From IMG/VR virus record IMGVR_UViG_3300034685_000104, positions 1 to 48,955 of that record: a DNA stretch of 48,955 nucleotides. One strand, 5' to 3'. The stretch comes from a virus. The notes under the pieces are model-generated. The model was given only the letters and a program-made list of their open reading frames with translations. It did no database searches and was not told where the DNA came from. Shown in pieces: positions 1-7,085 of the stretch. The position numbers and the translations under genes are program-made. Position 1 is the first letter of the stretch; each line of letters opens with the position of its first letter.

Positions 1-88
1 GGTAAAAAAATTGAGGCAAGGTTTAAAAATACATTGTTAAATACTATATATTATATAAAATAAAATAATAAAATTGGAGGAATTAAAA

Positions 89-571
89 ATGTTAAAATTT
101 AAAAAATACGATGTAGAGAATCTGTTAGGGGAATTGCAGGACGACGAACAAGTCCTTGACCGCGTGTTAGATGTGGCTGGTGATGTTGAAATTAGAGAAG
201 CAATAACAGAGACAGCTGATTCATCGGTCAGTATATGGAACAATGTATTATTTGAAGCTGTTCCAATACTGTATAATAGTGGCAATTATGATGATGTTAT
301 ACAAGAATATGGCGATGCTGGAGACTTAATCAAAAACATTGGACAAGCATGGTACTATTATACCGAGCGGCAAATTTATAATAACTTTGACGAGATAGTG
401 TTTAACTATGCAGTTAGAATTATTCAAGATCGCTATCCAGAATTTGTAGACAAAATAAAAGTCAGCGATCTAGCACTAGCACTAACAAATATTGATGATG
501 GAAACAAGTTCGCAGATATCGAATCCATCGTTGATGAATTGGTGGAATGGATAAAAGGAGGTGATCAATAA
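89..571 (+). CDS. Hypothetical acidic protein, paralogue of the gene at 1582
   Basis: No known domain is recognised. The protein has 160 residues and is acidic. Its N-terminus (MLKFKKYDVENLL) is nearly the same as that of the gene at 1582, and the two share the layout of a Tyr/Asn-rich middle followed by a 'YPE-VDK' segment, so they look like a duplicated pair. The ATG at 89 is chosen because TTGGAGG lies just upstream; the earlier in-frame TTG at 74 is inside that ribosome binding site. A TTGACA-N17-TATAAT promoter for the next gene starts right after its stop codon. Function unknown. Confidence 0.75.
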   Translation: MLKFKKYDVENLLGELQDDEQVLDRVLDVAGDVEIREAITETADSSVSIWNNVLFEAVPILYNSGNYDDVIQEYGDAGDLIKNIGQAWYYYTERQIYNNFDEIVFNYAVRIIQDRYPEFVDKIKVSDLALALTNIDDGNKFADIESIVDELVEWIKGGDQ

Positions 572-574
572 TAG

Positions 575-603
575 TTGACAATATAACTATTATATAATAT
601 AAT
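575..603 (+). promoter_or_regulatory. Sigma-A type promoter (TTGACA-17-TATAAT)
   Basis: TTGACA at 575-580 and TATAAT at 598-603 are both perfect consensus with a 17-nt spacer. It drives the gene at 699 through a leader of about 90 nt that holds alternative hairpins. Confidence 0.75.
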
Positions 604-631
604 TCTAGTATACAAGACTTATTAAAGAGTA

Positions 632-671
632 GGTTTGCCGTGTACCTGAGCAAATCGCCAAAACACGGCAA
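632..671 (+). promoter_or_regulatory. Leader RNA with two mutually exclusive hairpins
   Basis: TTGCCGTGT (635-643) pairs perfectly with ACACGGCAA (663-671), 9 bp. An alternative 7-bp helix pairs GGTTTGC (632-638) with GCAAATC (650-656) using one G-U pair. The two helices share bases 635-638, so only one can form at a time. This is the layout of an attenuator or RNA switch ahead of the gene at 699. No known riboswitch class is recognised. Confidence 0.4.
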
Positions 672-698
672 TATAAAATAAAATGGAGGTTTTATCAA

Positions 699-1199
699 AT
701 GGCTAAGGATAAAATTAATTATGCATATACTTGTTACAGGTATGCATCGGAATCGTTCAAGGCATATGTTATAATCGGTAACAAAAAGATGATGTTTAAT
801 TTAGATTATGATATGCGTAACCAGTTGGGATATTGGGCAATATGCGGTCAAAGCAAAAAAGTAATAGATGAATTAAAAAGAATTTATCGCAAGAATACAC
901 AAATAAATAATAATAAGATTTGTTATGGTGTGTTTGAGTTAAACGACAAGTATACATATCGTTATATTAGACAATTACAAGCTAATAAATACGATATGCA
1001 ACAAAAGCTGGTGGCATATAAAACATTTAAACAATATTTTGAGGCTAGGAATTGGGAAATAACAGAGTACACGCAAGGTATACTTGACGGTAGTTATAAT
1101 ACTATAGAACGTCAAGATGTAAAAAGAAAGCTAGATAAAAATAGAATATTTGAATTAAAACTTGTTAATCAAAATAACGTTTTACAGGAGGTAAAATGA
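699..1199 (+). CDS. Hypothetical protein
   Basis: A 166-residue basic protein rich in Lys, Tyr and Asn with no domain I recognise. Translation starts at the ATG preceded by TGGAGG. It follows the strong promoter at 575 and a leader with alternative hairpins, so it is probably expressed early and may be controlled at the RNA level. Its basic character contrasts with the acidic neighbours and would suit nucleic-acid binding, but that is only an inference from composition. Confidence 0.7.
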   Translation: MAKDKINYAYTCYRYASESFKAYVIIGNKKMMFNLDYDMRNQLGYWAICGQSKKVIDELKRIYRKNTQINNNKICYGVFELNDKYTYRYIRQLQANKYDMQQKLVAYKTFKQYFEARNWEITEYTQGILDGSYNTIERQDVKRKLDKNRIFELKLVNQNNVLQEVK

Positions 1200-1200
1200 C

Positions 1201-1494
1201 ATGGTAGAATTGCAAGAACCAAGATTGCCCAGCGTATTTAAGAACGCTAGGTTGGTACGTGTAGGCAAGGTATCTATTCACTCTATAGTCGATTTTTATA
1301 AGGCTATAGGTTGGAATGGAAAAAGTGATGTAAACACCGCGAAAGTGGTTGTTAATCCAGCATTTGCCGATCATTTATTTGCTAATTGTATATGTAATGG
1401 TGGCGATCCGTTGGTATGGCTATTGAATAGTCCAAATCAAGACAGCCATATACCATATGGTGTGGCCATGCTCCTTGAAGGGTGGCAAGAATAA
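1201..1494 (+). CDS. Hypothetical protein
   Basis: A 97-residue protein whose ATG follows the stop of the 699 gene by one base; the ribosome binding site (AGGAGG) lies inside the end of that gene, so the two are probably translationally coupled. It contains two Cys close together (CICNGG) and ends in a hydrophobic stretch plus 'EGWQE'. No family recognised. Confidence 0.65.
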   Translation: MVELQEPRLPSVFKNARLVRVGKVSIHSIVDFYKAIGWNGKSDVNTAKVVVNPAFADHLFANCICNGGDPLVWLLNSPNQDSHIPYGVAMLLEGWQE

Positions 1495-1516
1495 ATAAAA
1501 ATTTTTGTGTAGGGTT

Positions 1517-1548
1517 TATAATATAGAGTATCAAAACTCTATATTATA
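1517..1548. repeat. Inverted repeat in a leader, copy 1 (12-bp arms)
   Basis: TATAATATAGAG (1517-1528) and CTCTATATTATA (1537-1548) are perfect complements around an 8-nt spacer. A near copy with a different spacer sits at 3184-3215, also just before an AGGAGG-led gene. The left arm contains a TATAAT hexamer. It could be an operator, a promoter -10 region or an mRNA 5' stem-loop. There is no T-run typical of a terminator. Confidence 0.55.
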
Positions 1549-1581
1549 GATACATAAATAATAAAATTGGAGGGAAGAAAA

Positions 1582-2058
1582 ATGTTAGAATATAAAAAAT
1601 ACGATGTAGAGAATCTGTTACAGGGACAAGATGATGCCATGATGTGCGATGAGGTGGCATTTGAATATGAAGGCTATATAGAGGACGCGATAAATACAGT
1701 TGCGGATTTGTACGTAAGTATATATTCACATAAATTGTTTAACAATCTTGAAAAATTGTATAACGCTGGGTTTTACAATGAGGCAATAGGTATTGTAGAC
1801 TTTAGCGGTGATATACTTAAAGATATACAAAACGCATGGTATATGTATAATGAATATATTTTAGACAAAAACAGAGAAACTATTTTGTATAACCATGCAA
1901 TAAAATATATAAAGGATCATTACCCAGAATATGTGGATAAATTGACTGATGATGATGTAGCCGACATTTGGGATGTTGCATGTAACATGTATTTATACGA
2001 TTTTGAAGATATTGAACAAACAGTAAAAGATTTTATTATAGAGAAGGTGAAAATATGA
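1582..2058 (+). CDS. Hypothetical acidic protein, paralogue of the gene at 89
   Basis: A 158-residue acidic protein. The first 13 residues (MLEYKKYDVENLL) and the later 'YPEYVDKL' segment match the gene at 89, which marks a duplication. The ATG at 1582 lies 9 bases after TTGGAGGG; the in-frame TTG at 1567 is part of that site. The stop overlaps the next start by four bases (ATGA), indicating translational coupling with the gene at 2055. No known domain. Confidence 0.75.
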   Translation: MLEYKKYDVENLLQGQDDAMMCDEVAFEYEGYIEDAINTVADLYVSIYSHKLFNNLEKLYNAGFYNEAIGIVDFSGDILKDIQNAWYMYNEYILDKNRETILYNHAIKYIKDHYPEYVDKLTDDDVADIWDVACNMYLYDFEDIEQTVKDFIIEKVKI

Positions 2059-2384
2059 AGATAATTAACTTAACACCTCACGATATCAATATCTTGACAG
2101 ATGCTGGGGATATAACAATCCCAGCATCAGGTCAAGTGGCTAGGTGCGCAACGACAAGACAAACTATAGATGTTATTAATATTAATGGTATCAATGTTAA
2201 TATTAATAAGACATTATATGGTACTGTTGACGGATTGCCAGATCCTGCGCCAGATACATTGTATATAGTATCTGCTTTAGTGGCCCAAGCTGCTAAAGAT
2301 AGGCAAGATTTGGTTATACCAGATGATTCTGTCAGAGATGACCAGGGTAAGATCATAGGGTGTAGGGCATTAGCAAGAGTGTAA
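2055..2384 (+). CDS. Conserved phage protein of unknown function
   Basis: A 109-residue protein with the layout 'INLTPHDI', then 'PASGQVARC', then 'YGTVDGLP', 'YIVSALVA' and finally 'RDDQGKIIGCRALA'. I recognise this pattern as a widespread small phage family without an assigned function. Its start overlaps the end of the 1582 gene. Its stop is only five bases before the tmRNA-like RNA gene at 2390, so that RNA is probably released from the same transcript. Confidence 0.75.
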   Translation: MKIINLTPHDINILTDAGDITIPASGQVARCATTRQTIDVININGINVNINKTLYGTVDGLPDPAPDTLYIVSALVAQAAKDRQDLVIPDDSVRDDQGKIIGCRALARV

Positions 2385-2389
2385 AGATA

Positions 2390-2468
2390 GGGGCTGGAAG
2401 GTATCGACGGAGTGAAAGGCCAACGTGCAAAACTCCGGACCGGGGTTCGATTCCCCGCAGCTCCACCA
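2390..2468 (+). ncRNA. Miniature tmRNA-like RNA (tRNA-like domain only, 79 nt)
   Basis: The 5' end GGGGCTG (2390-2396) pairs over 7 bp with CAGCTCC (2458-2464), including a G3-U70 wobble, the alanyl-tRNA synthetase identity element. CCA is encoded (2466-2468) after discriminator A2465. A perfect T-arm follows (CGGGG 2441-2445, 7-nt loop TTCGATT, CCCCG 2453-2457). There is no D-stem or anticodon arm; instead 'TATCGACGGAGT' leads into a 6-bp helix, CGGAGT (2408-2413) with ACTCCG (2432-2437), matching the D-loop/helix-2 junction of ssrA RNA. Normal tmRNA is about 350-400 nt with a tag reading frame and pseudoknots. Here all of that is replaced by an 18-nt loop (2414-2431). The flanking genes are 5 and 19 nt away, so the ends would need RNase P and 3' processing. 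Both tmRNA ends are present, which argues against a simple attachment-site copy of ssrA. Confidence 0.8.
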
Positions 2469-2487
2469 AAAAATAAGGGGTGATATT

Positions 2488-2853
2488 ATGTTAAAAATTG
2501 ACATAACAGAATATAAAGATACGTTGATGCGTAAACACAGCGGATATGTCGCCGCTTTGGGACCATGGAAAGAATATGGTAAAACCAAAACAGAAGCTAA
2601 AAATAATTTACAGGAGGCTTTAAATTGGTTTATGGAAATAACGCAAAGCGATTTGCCGCTTGTAGTACATGCTTGCGATAGTATATTTGTATTATCATAT
2701 ACGTTTTATGGACTAGAAATCAAACGTATAGATGCAAATAATAAAGATTGCGGGGTGGAGTTTATGGGGCGTATTACACTACAAGAAGCTATTGCAAGGT
2801 TCCAAAATATAGTTGACCAGTATATTGATGCAGTAAATTATATTCAAGGGTGA
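2488..2853 (+). CDS. Hypothetical protein, possibly HicB-like
   Basis: A 121-residue protein starting at the ATG after AGGGGTGAT. The first half (LGPWKEYGKTKTEAKNNLQEAL) resembles the short alpha/beta fold of HicB-type antitoxins, in which a sheet carrying a G-rich turn is followed by 'T..EA...L..AL'. No HicA partner is next to it and the DNA-binding C-terminus is not evident, so the family call is weak. It is the first gene after the tmRNA-like RNA. Confidence 0.55.
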   Translation: MLKIDITEYKDTLMRKHSGYVAALGPWKEYGKTKTEAKNNLQEALNWFMEITQSDLPLVVHACDSIFVLSYTFYGLEIKRIDANNKDCGVEFMGRITLQEAIARFQNIVDQYIDAVNYIQG

Positions 2854-2857
2854 TAAT

Positions 2858-2983
2858 ATGTTATTGCAAAAGATAATTACAGTATCAATACTTATAATCA
2901 CACTATATGGTTTATATAATACAGCCAAAGATATTATACGGTTGTATTATGACAAAACTTCTATATTTTGGAAAGAAGATTAA
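2858..2983 (+). CDS. Small single-pass membrane protein
   Basis: A 41-residue ORF (ATG 2858, TAA 2981-2983) with AAGGGTG just upstream. Residues 3 to about 20 form one hydrophobic segment, followed by a charged tail (YYDKTSIFWKED). It begins 4 bases after the previous stop and ends 2 bases before the next start, so it fits the operon spacing. Function unknown. Confidence 0.5.
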   Translation: MLLQKIITVSILIITLYGLYNTAKDIIRLYYDKTSIFWKED

Positions 2984-2985
2984 AA

Positions 2986-3165
2986 ATGACAGAATTACAA
3001 GATTTTCTAATTAGAAAGGCGGTGCAGGATTTACTAGACAAACAAATTGTGCTAAAATTATATTATGCAATTGTGGATGGTATATTATGCCAAGACATCA
3101 ATTTAGGCAATATATGGCAAAATTATGATAAATATATAAACGAATATCAAAATAATAAACAATAA
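2986..3165 (+). CDS. Hypothetical protein
   Basis: A 59-residue protein starting at the ATG after GAAAGAAGA; an in-frame TTG at 2968 would overlap the previous gene. It is mostly helical by composition and ends with a polar NNKQ tail. No domain is recognised. It ends this small operon, and the inverted-repeat leader at 3184 begins 18 bases later. Confidence 0.55.
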   Translation: MTELQDFLIRKAVQDLLDKQIVLKLYYAIVDGILCQDINLGNIWQNYDKYINEYQNNKQ

Positions 3166-3183
3166 ATATTTTTATGCAGGGTT

Positions 3184-3215
3184 TAAAATATAGAGCGTTG
3201 AGACTCTATATTATA
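3184..3215. repeat. Inverted repeat in a leader, copy 2
   Basis: TAAAATATAGAG (3184-3195) and CTCTATATTATA (3204-3215) pair except at one position, with an 8-nt spacer (CGTTGAGA) that differs from the copy at 1517. The downstream context (ATTATAGATACA, then an AGGAGG site) is also shared with copy 1, so the two leaders are related and the spacer is the variable part. Confidence 0.55.
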
Positions 3216-3250
3216 GATACAAAATAAAAAATATTTAGGAGGAATTAAAA

Positions 3251-3688
3251 ATGGCAAATAAAGAAACAGCATTTGTATTGGATGATGGTGATCGCTATAC
3301 ATTTTTTATAGCGCATACAAGGGATGGAGCGAAGGTACTGGCTGCAACTTGGGACAATGGGACAACATCGGATACTATATGGACAGCGGATAGTACAACT
3401 ATTCCTGAAGATATAGAAGATGCACAATATGCAATAGATAATTATGATTGGGCTATCAACCAATCAAGCGAGCTGTTAGAGAACATGAAACATTTTAATT
3501 TATATTGGAAAAATGATTCTGTTGAAATGGTAGATTTCTTAAACAATGGAAAGGTGGAAGGATGGTTGTCCGCGGGCCTTGTTGTTATTGATGATGAAGA
3601 TAATGATGGAACGGCTGTATATGTTGATACGAGCATTGATGGTGATTTTATAGACTTAGTAGAACAATATGGACTGGAATGGGAATAG
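3251..3688 (+). CDS. Hypothetical acidic protein
   Basis: A 145-residue, strongly acidic protein with many Asp and no Cys. It is led by AGGAGG and the inverted-repeat leader at 3184. The middle contains 'AQYAIDNYDWAINQSSELLENMKHF', predicted helical, and the end is a Asp-rich 'DDEDNDGT' stretch. It belongs with the other acidic proteins of this cluster. Acidic DNA-mimic proteins are one possible role for such genes, but nothing specific supports this. Confidence 0.7.
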   Translation: MANKETAFVLDDGDRYTFFIAHTRDGAKVLAATWDNGTTSDTIWTADSTTIPEDIEDAQYAIDNYDWAINQSSELLENMKHFNLYWKNDSVEMVDFLNNGKVEGWLSAGLVVIDDEDNDGTAVYVDTSIDGDFIDLVEQYGLEWE

Positions 3689-3700
3689 GAGGAAATAAAA

Positions 3701-4166
3701 ATGTTAAAACTGAAAAAAGAAAACATGATGGATTTAGCGGATTATATTATGTTAAACGATTTGGCCGAATATATTTCGCAACAAGGTTTGCACGAAATAA
3801 TTCAGGAAGAGGAACAAAAAGGCATGTTCGGCAATGTATTTGTAAACGTCAAAATAGACGATGAACCAGTAGTTATTGAGTATATGAACAATGGTACATG
3901 TTTTTTTTGAAGATGGTGAAGATTTGTCAGATTATAAGCTTGATGATATAGAGTTTTATACAAATGTTAGTTATCAGATACCCGATGGTGAATGGGTAGA
4001 ATATGATTGGACAGATAATGTCGAATTTAGCGACGATGATGACGCATTGGACTGGGTGGGCGATTTTGACAAGGAAGCAATAGCTAATGCGTTTAAGTTG
4101 AACAGTGGAACAGCTAATGCGCCATGGGCGGGGTTAGAATCTATATATTTAGTAGCCGAAGATTGA
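3701..4166 (+). CDS. Hypothetical acidic protein split in two frames at a T8 run (possible programmed slippage)
   Basis: The first part (ATG 3701, led by AGGAGG) runs 69 residues to a TGA at 3908-3910. A second open frame covers 3891-4166 and continues the same acidic style (FEDGEDLSDYKLDDIEF). The frames meet at eight consecutive T (3901-3908). Losing one T, or adding two, in the transcript joins them into one protein of about 154 residues. The second part has no ribosome binding site of its own, which favours a joined product. The next gene has its own AAAGGAGG. Alternatives are a sequencing error in the homopolymer or a true frameshift mutation. The N-terminus (MLKLKKENMMDL) loosely echoes the 89/1582 paralogues. 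Confidence 0.6.
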
Positions 4167-4180
4167 AAGGAGGTATCACA

Positions 4181-4636
4181 ATGACAAGAGAACAAGCTAA
4201 GGAATTGCTGGAAACAGCCAGAGAATCATTGGCAAATAGTGGTTATCCGTTGATATATAAATATGGAGATAAAATTAATATATCACGGGGAGACAATTTA
4301 GGAATTGCCGAGCCAGTATATAACCATCGGGCAGAAATATTGGTTAATACCGATGAGTTGAAAGATTTGTTAAATCCATATGAATATGATTTTGATGATG
4401 CTGTAGAGCATTTGATTGAAATTGTAGACAATGCGGGAGATGACAGCGATACAATATATTTGTGTGATTGGGATGGAGCGGTTGTTGTACACGATGTTGA
4501 AAGTGATGCTGTATACGAATACGCAAGCTGGAGAGATATTCCGGCAGATTGGGATTTTGGGTGCGATATAGAAGAAGTTGAAGTTATAGAAGTAATTGAT
4601 GGTGTAGCTCATATATGGGGACATAGACAGATATAA
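4181..4636 (+). CDS. Hypothetical acidic protein
   Basis: A 151-residue acidic protein. The ATG at 4181 is 7 bases after AAAGGAGG; an earlier in-frame start at 4124 lies inside the previous gene. The sequence has a helical N-terminus (REQAKELLETARESL), a central region rich in Asp/Tyr and a C-terminus with 'EEVEVIEVIDGVAHIW'. No family is recognised. Confidence 0.7.
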   Translation: MTREQAKELLETARESLANSGYPLIYKYGDKINISRGDNLGIAEPVYNHRAEILVNTDELKDLLNPYEYDFDDAVEHLIEIVDNAGDDSDTIYLCDWDGAVVVHDVESDAVYEYASWRDIPADWDFGCDIEEVEVIEVIDGVAHIWGHRQI

Positions 4637-4650
4637 GGAGGCGTTGTTAT

Positions 4651-4860
4651 ATGGAATACAAAGGGTTGATGATAAAAAAGGTTAAAGACCAATATATATT
4701 GTGCACTGGTAAACCTAATAAATGGGAGGAACTAAAGGAGGGTGAAATATATATAGGTGATATTATTGGGTGGTTTGAATCATGGGAGGATGCTAATATC
4801 ATGAAAAAAATAATAGATGAATGTTATCCACCATGTGATTATGTGGAAAATAATATATAA
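4651..4860 (+). CDS. Hypothetical protein
   Basis: A 69-residue protein led by AAGGAGG. It opens with a beta-like 'YKGLMIKKVKDQYILC' stretch and has two Cys near the middle and end (ILCTG, YPPCDY). It has the look of a small alpha/beta phage accessory protein. Function unknown. Confidence 0.6.
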   Translation: MEYKGLMIKKVKDQYILCTGKPNKWEELKEGEIYIGDIIGWFESWEDANIMKKIIDECYPPCDYVENNI

Positions 4861-4912
4861 TAAAAATAAAATTTAGCGGCACATGAGCTACAACGTGGTG
4901 CAAGAAAGGCAT

Positions 4913-5197
4913 ATGATGAGAATAAATTTTTTACCGCAAGATAAATTATTAGGGTACAACCATGCAGACCTAGGCATGATAGGAGATTTTTACGTTGATT
5001 ATATTGAAGGCGAATTAAAAGGCCAAAATTGGTGTGCATATGGTAAATTTATTCCATTAATTTGTGATAATATTGACAATACATGTGTATTACATTTTTG
5101 TCTTGAACCAGAATACGCTATAAAAATTGACGGTACACAAAGTGCTAAAGACATTTTTTGGTGTCCATGGATTAATTGGAGATTAGAATATAAATAA
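4913..5197 (+). CDS. Hypothetical protein
   Basis: The frame opens at 4883 without a ribosome binding site. The start is placed at the double ATG (4913/4916) because AGAAAGG lies just before it, giving 93-94 residues. The protein contains several Cys and Trp (NWCAYGKF, FWCPWINW) but no clear metal-binding spacing. No family is recognised. Confidence 0.5.
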   Translation: MMRINFLPQDKLLGYNHADLGMIGDFYVDYIEGELKGQNWCAYGKFIPLICDNIDNTCVLHFCLEPEYAIKIDGTQSAKDIFWCPWINWRLEYK

Positions 5198-5256
5198 AAA
5201 ATATGAAAAATAAATTGTGCATATGTACTTATAAAATATATAAGGAGGATTATACA

Positions 5257-5880
5257 ATGGTGGTAACAAGACCATATTTTGTATTAGCTGTTTTTAATCC
5301 GGCAAGCGTACAGGTCACAGACGGGACAAAATTCAAATATAATGGTTATTTTGAATATAATTGCGTTGATAAGCTTATTGTAAATATTAATCCATATAAT
5401 AGCCATATTATGATACATGTTATAAATAAAACAGAACCTAATATGACTCATGATATTCGTTTGAATAGCACAGTACATTTTTATAACACTAACACATATC
5501 CAGATAAACAACTGGGTATTAAGAGTGAAAATTATGAGGTTGGGTGCATTGTGACAGGTGGCCCGCAAAGCGAAATTCACAAAGCTGATAATAAGATTAT
5601 AACTAAAACACAAAATGTAAAGTGCGATAATTGTATGTATGGTTATAAGAAAAATAATATATACGGGTGCGATAATAAACACGTGCAGACCTGTACAGGT
5701 CAGGCATGTCAATATTATCAACCAATTCAGGTAGACTATTGCCAATATTGCGGTGAACATATCCATAAAGGTATGACAGAGCATCAATATTGGGTAGGCG
5801 ATGCAATGTTCCCGTATGCGGTGTGCTCGCCAGAATGCCAACAAGAGATGCTAACAAAAATTTCATTGTGGAGGCGATAG
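5257..5880 (+). CDS. Cysteine-rich, probably zinc-binding protein
   Basis: A 207-residue protein. ATG 5257 is preceded by AAGGAGG; the in-frame ATG at 5203 lacks a site. The N-terminal 120 residues are beta-rich with no motif. The C-terminal 90 residues hold many Cys: CDNC, then CDNK and CTGQAC, then CQYCGEH with a later CSPEC, consistent with two or more zinc sites. The last pair resembles a short treble-clef or MYM-like finger. A role in nucleic-acid or protein binding is plausible but not shown. Confidence 0.65.
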   Translation: MVVTRPYFVLAVFNPASVQVTDGTKFKYNGYFEYNCVDKLIVNINPYNSHIMIHVINKTEPNMTHDIRLNSTVHFYNTNTYPDKQLGIKSENYEVGCIVTGGPQSEIHKADNKIITKTQNVKCDNCMYGYKKNNIYGCDNKHVQTCTGQACQYYQPIQVDYCQYCGEHIHKGMTEHQYWVGDAMFPYAVCSPECQQEMLTKISLWRR

Positions 5881-5881
5881 T

Positions 5882-6088
5882 ATGAATCCAGCAGCATTTG
5901 CATTATTAACCATGGTATTATTATGGAGTATGATTGAACCTGCGCTGGGGTTAATTATATCGGCAACGAAACATAGTAAGAATATGCAGGGTCCAAAAGT
6001 AGACCCGATTTTACAGATAAACAGCGTGAGCAGGTATACACAAACTAATACAAAGGAGGATAAAAATGTACAGTACGATATTAGATGA
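5882..6088 (+). CDS. Small membrane-anchored protein
   Basis: A 68-residue protein with one hydrophobic segment at about residues 4-28 followed by a polar tail. Its ATG is one base after the previous stop, with GGAGGCG inside that gene's end. Its last 23 bases overlap the recombinase start at 6066, so the two are coupled. Function unknown. Confidence 0.5.
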   Translation: MNPAAFALLTMVLLWSMIEPALGLIISATKHSKNMQGPKVDPILQINSVSRYTQTNTKEDKNVQYDIR

Positions 6089-6962
6089 TTATAAAATGTA
6101 TTTAGTTGGTGTTAATAAAAGTGACAATACCATTAAACAATATATACAAGATATAGCATCGTGGTATTCGTATATGGCCAACAATTATTTTGCGATTGAC
6201 TCATTAGCGTTAAAAGACGTCACAATAGATCATATTTATGCATGGTTATATAAATTATCGCAAGACGGATGCAGCGCTTCTACAAGGCGTAGAAAGATTG
6301 CGTCTTTAAGATCGTTTTTTGCATATTTGCATATGCGTAAGATTATAGATAACAATATAATGCAGGATATCGATGCGCCTAAAATAGATAAAACCATACC
6401 AAGGTACTTCACCATAGAACAGTGCCGACAGCTTATTGATAATATCAAAGGGCGCAACATGGTGCGAGATAGACTGATAGTAAGCTTATTGCTTACAACC
6501 GGCATGAGACTATCTGAGCTTGTGTCTATTAATGTTGGTGATATAAAAGATGGGTATATTGTTATCAAAGGGAAGGGAGGGAAAGAGCGTAATGTATATT
6601 TAAGCGATAACATGGTTAAACAGTTAGCAGATTATACGCAGGGCTGCACCGATCCGAACAGGCCGCTGTTTGTGTCAGAAATCGGCAATCGCATATCTCA
6701 TGATGTGGTTGAACGTATCGTAAAGAACGCAATAGGTCGAAGCGGGTTAAATATAGAGAACAAACGCGGCGTTGCTGTTCATACTTTACGACATACATTT
6801 GCGACACTGAATTATCAGAGTGGCAATATGGATATCAGACAGTTGCAGGAAATTTTAGGACATAGTAATATATCCACAACGCAAATATATACACATGTTG
6901 ATAGCAATGCTTTAAAAACCGCAGTAAATCGCAGTCCGTTGGATGTTGTTGCAACGATTTAA
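6066..6962 (+). CDS. Tyrosine recombinase of the XerC/XerD type
   Basis: A 298-residue site-specific recombinase, the usual Xer length. The N-terminal SAM-like core-binding domain covers about residues 1-100 (SDNTIKQYIQDI, STRRRKIASLRSFFAYL). The catalytic residues are visible: Arg in TGMRLSEL, Lys in KGKGGKER, His-x-x-Arg in HTLRHTFAT, His in LGHSNIST and the Tyr nucleophile in QIYTHV. The ATG at 6066 follows AAGGAGG. It could act in phage integration or in resolving genome multimers. A second, more integrase-like tyrosine recombinase is encoded at 34736 on the other strand, so the division of labour is unclear. Confidence 0.9.
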   Translation: MYSTILDDYKMYLVGVNKSDNTIKQYIQDIASWYSYMANNYFAIDSLALKDVTIDHIYAWLYKLSQDGCSASTRRRKIASLRSFFAYLHMRKIIDNNIMQDIDAPKIDKTIPRYFTIEQCRQLIDNIKGRNMVRDRLIVSLLLTTGMRLSELVSINVGDIKDGYIVIKGKGGKERNVYLSDNMVKQLADYTQGCTDPNRPLFVSEIGNRISHDVVERIVKNAIGRSGLNIENKRGVAVHTLRHTFATLNYQSGNMDIRQLQEILGHSNISTTQIYTHVDSNALKTAVNRSPLDVVATI

Positions 6963-6998
6963 TAAAAACAGAATTTTATAAATATTTTTATAAAACTA

Positions 6999-7026
6999 TT
7001 GACAATGATATTGTTTGTGTTATAAT
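6999..7026 (+). promoter_or_regulatory. Sigma-A type promoter (TTGACA-16-TATAAT)
   Basis: TTGACA at 6999-7004 and TATAAT at 7021-7026 with a 16-nt spacer, 37 bases after the recombinase stop. It reads into the small genes at 7086 and 7151. Confidence 0.7.
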
Positions 7027-7085
7027 AACATTATAAAGGGCATATAAAATAATTATATACAAAAGAAAGGAGATAAAAAGTATTC

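Noticed and set aside
2390-2468. Ordinary tRNA-Ala or a phage attachment site copying the end of host ssrA
   Set aside because: There is no D-stem or anticodon arm, so it is not a normal tRNA. An attachment site would carry only the 3' end of ssrA, whereas both the 5' and 3' ends and the joining helix are present here.
5284-5844. Long minus-strand open frame opposite the 5257 gene
   Set aside because: It lies fully antisense to a gene with a good ribosome binding site and zinc motifs, and has low-complexity hydrophobic composition without a start signal. Treated as a shadow frame.
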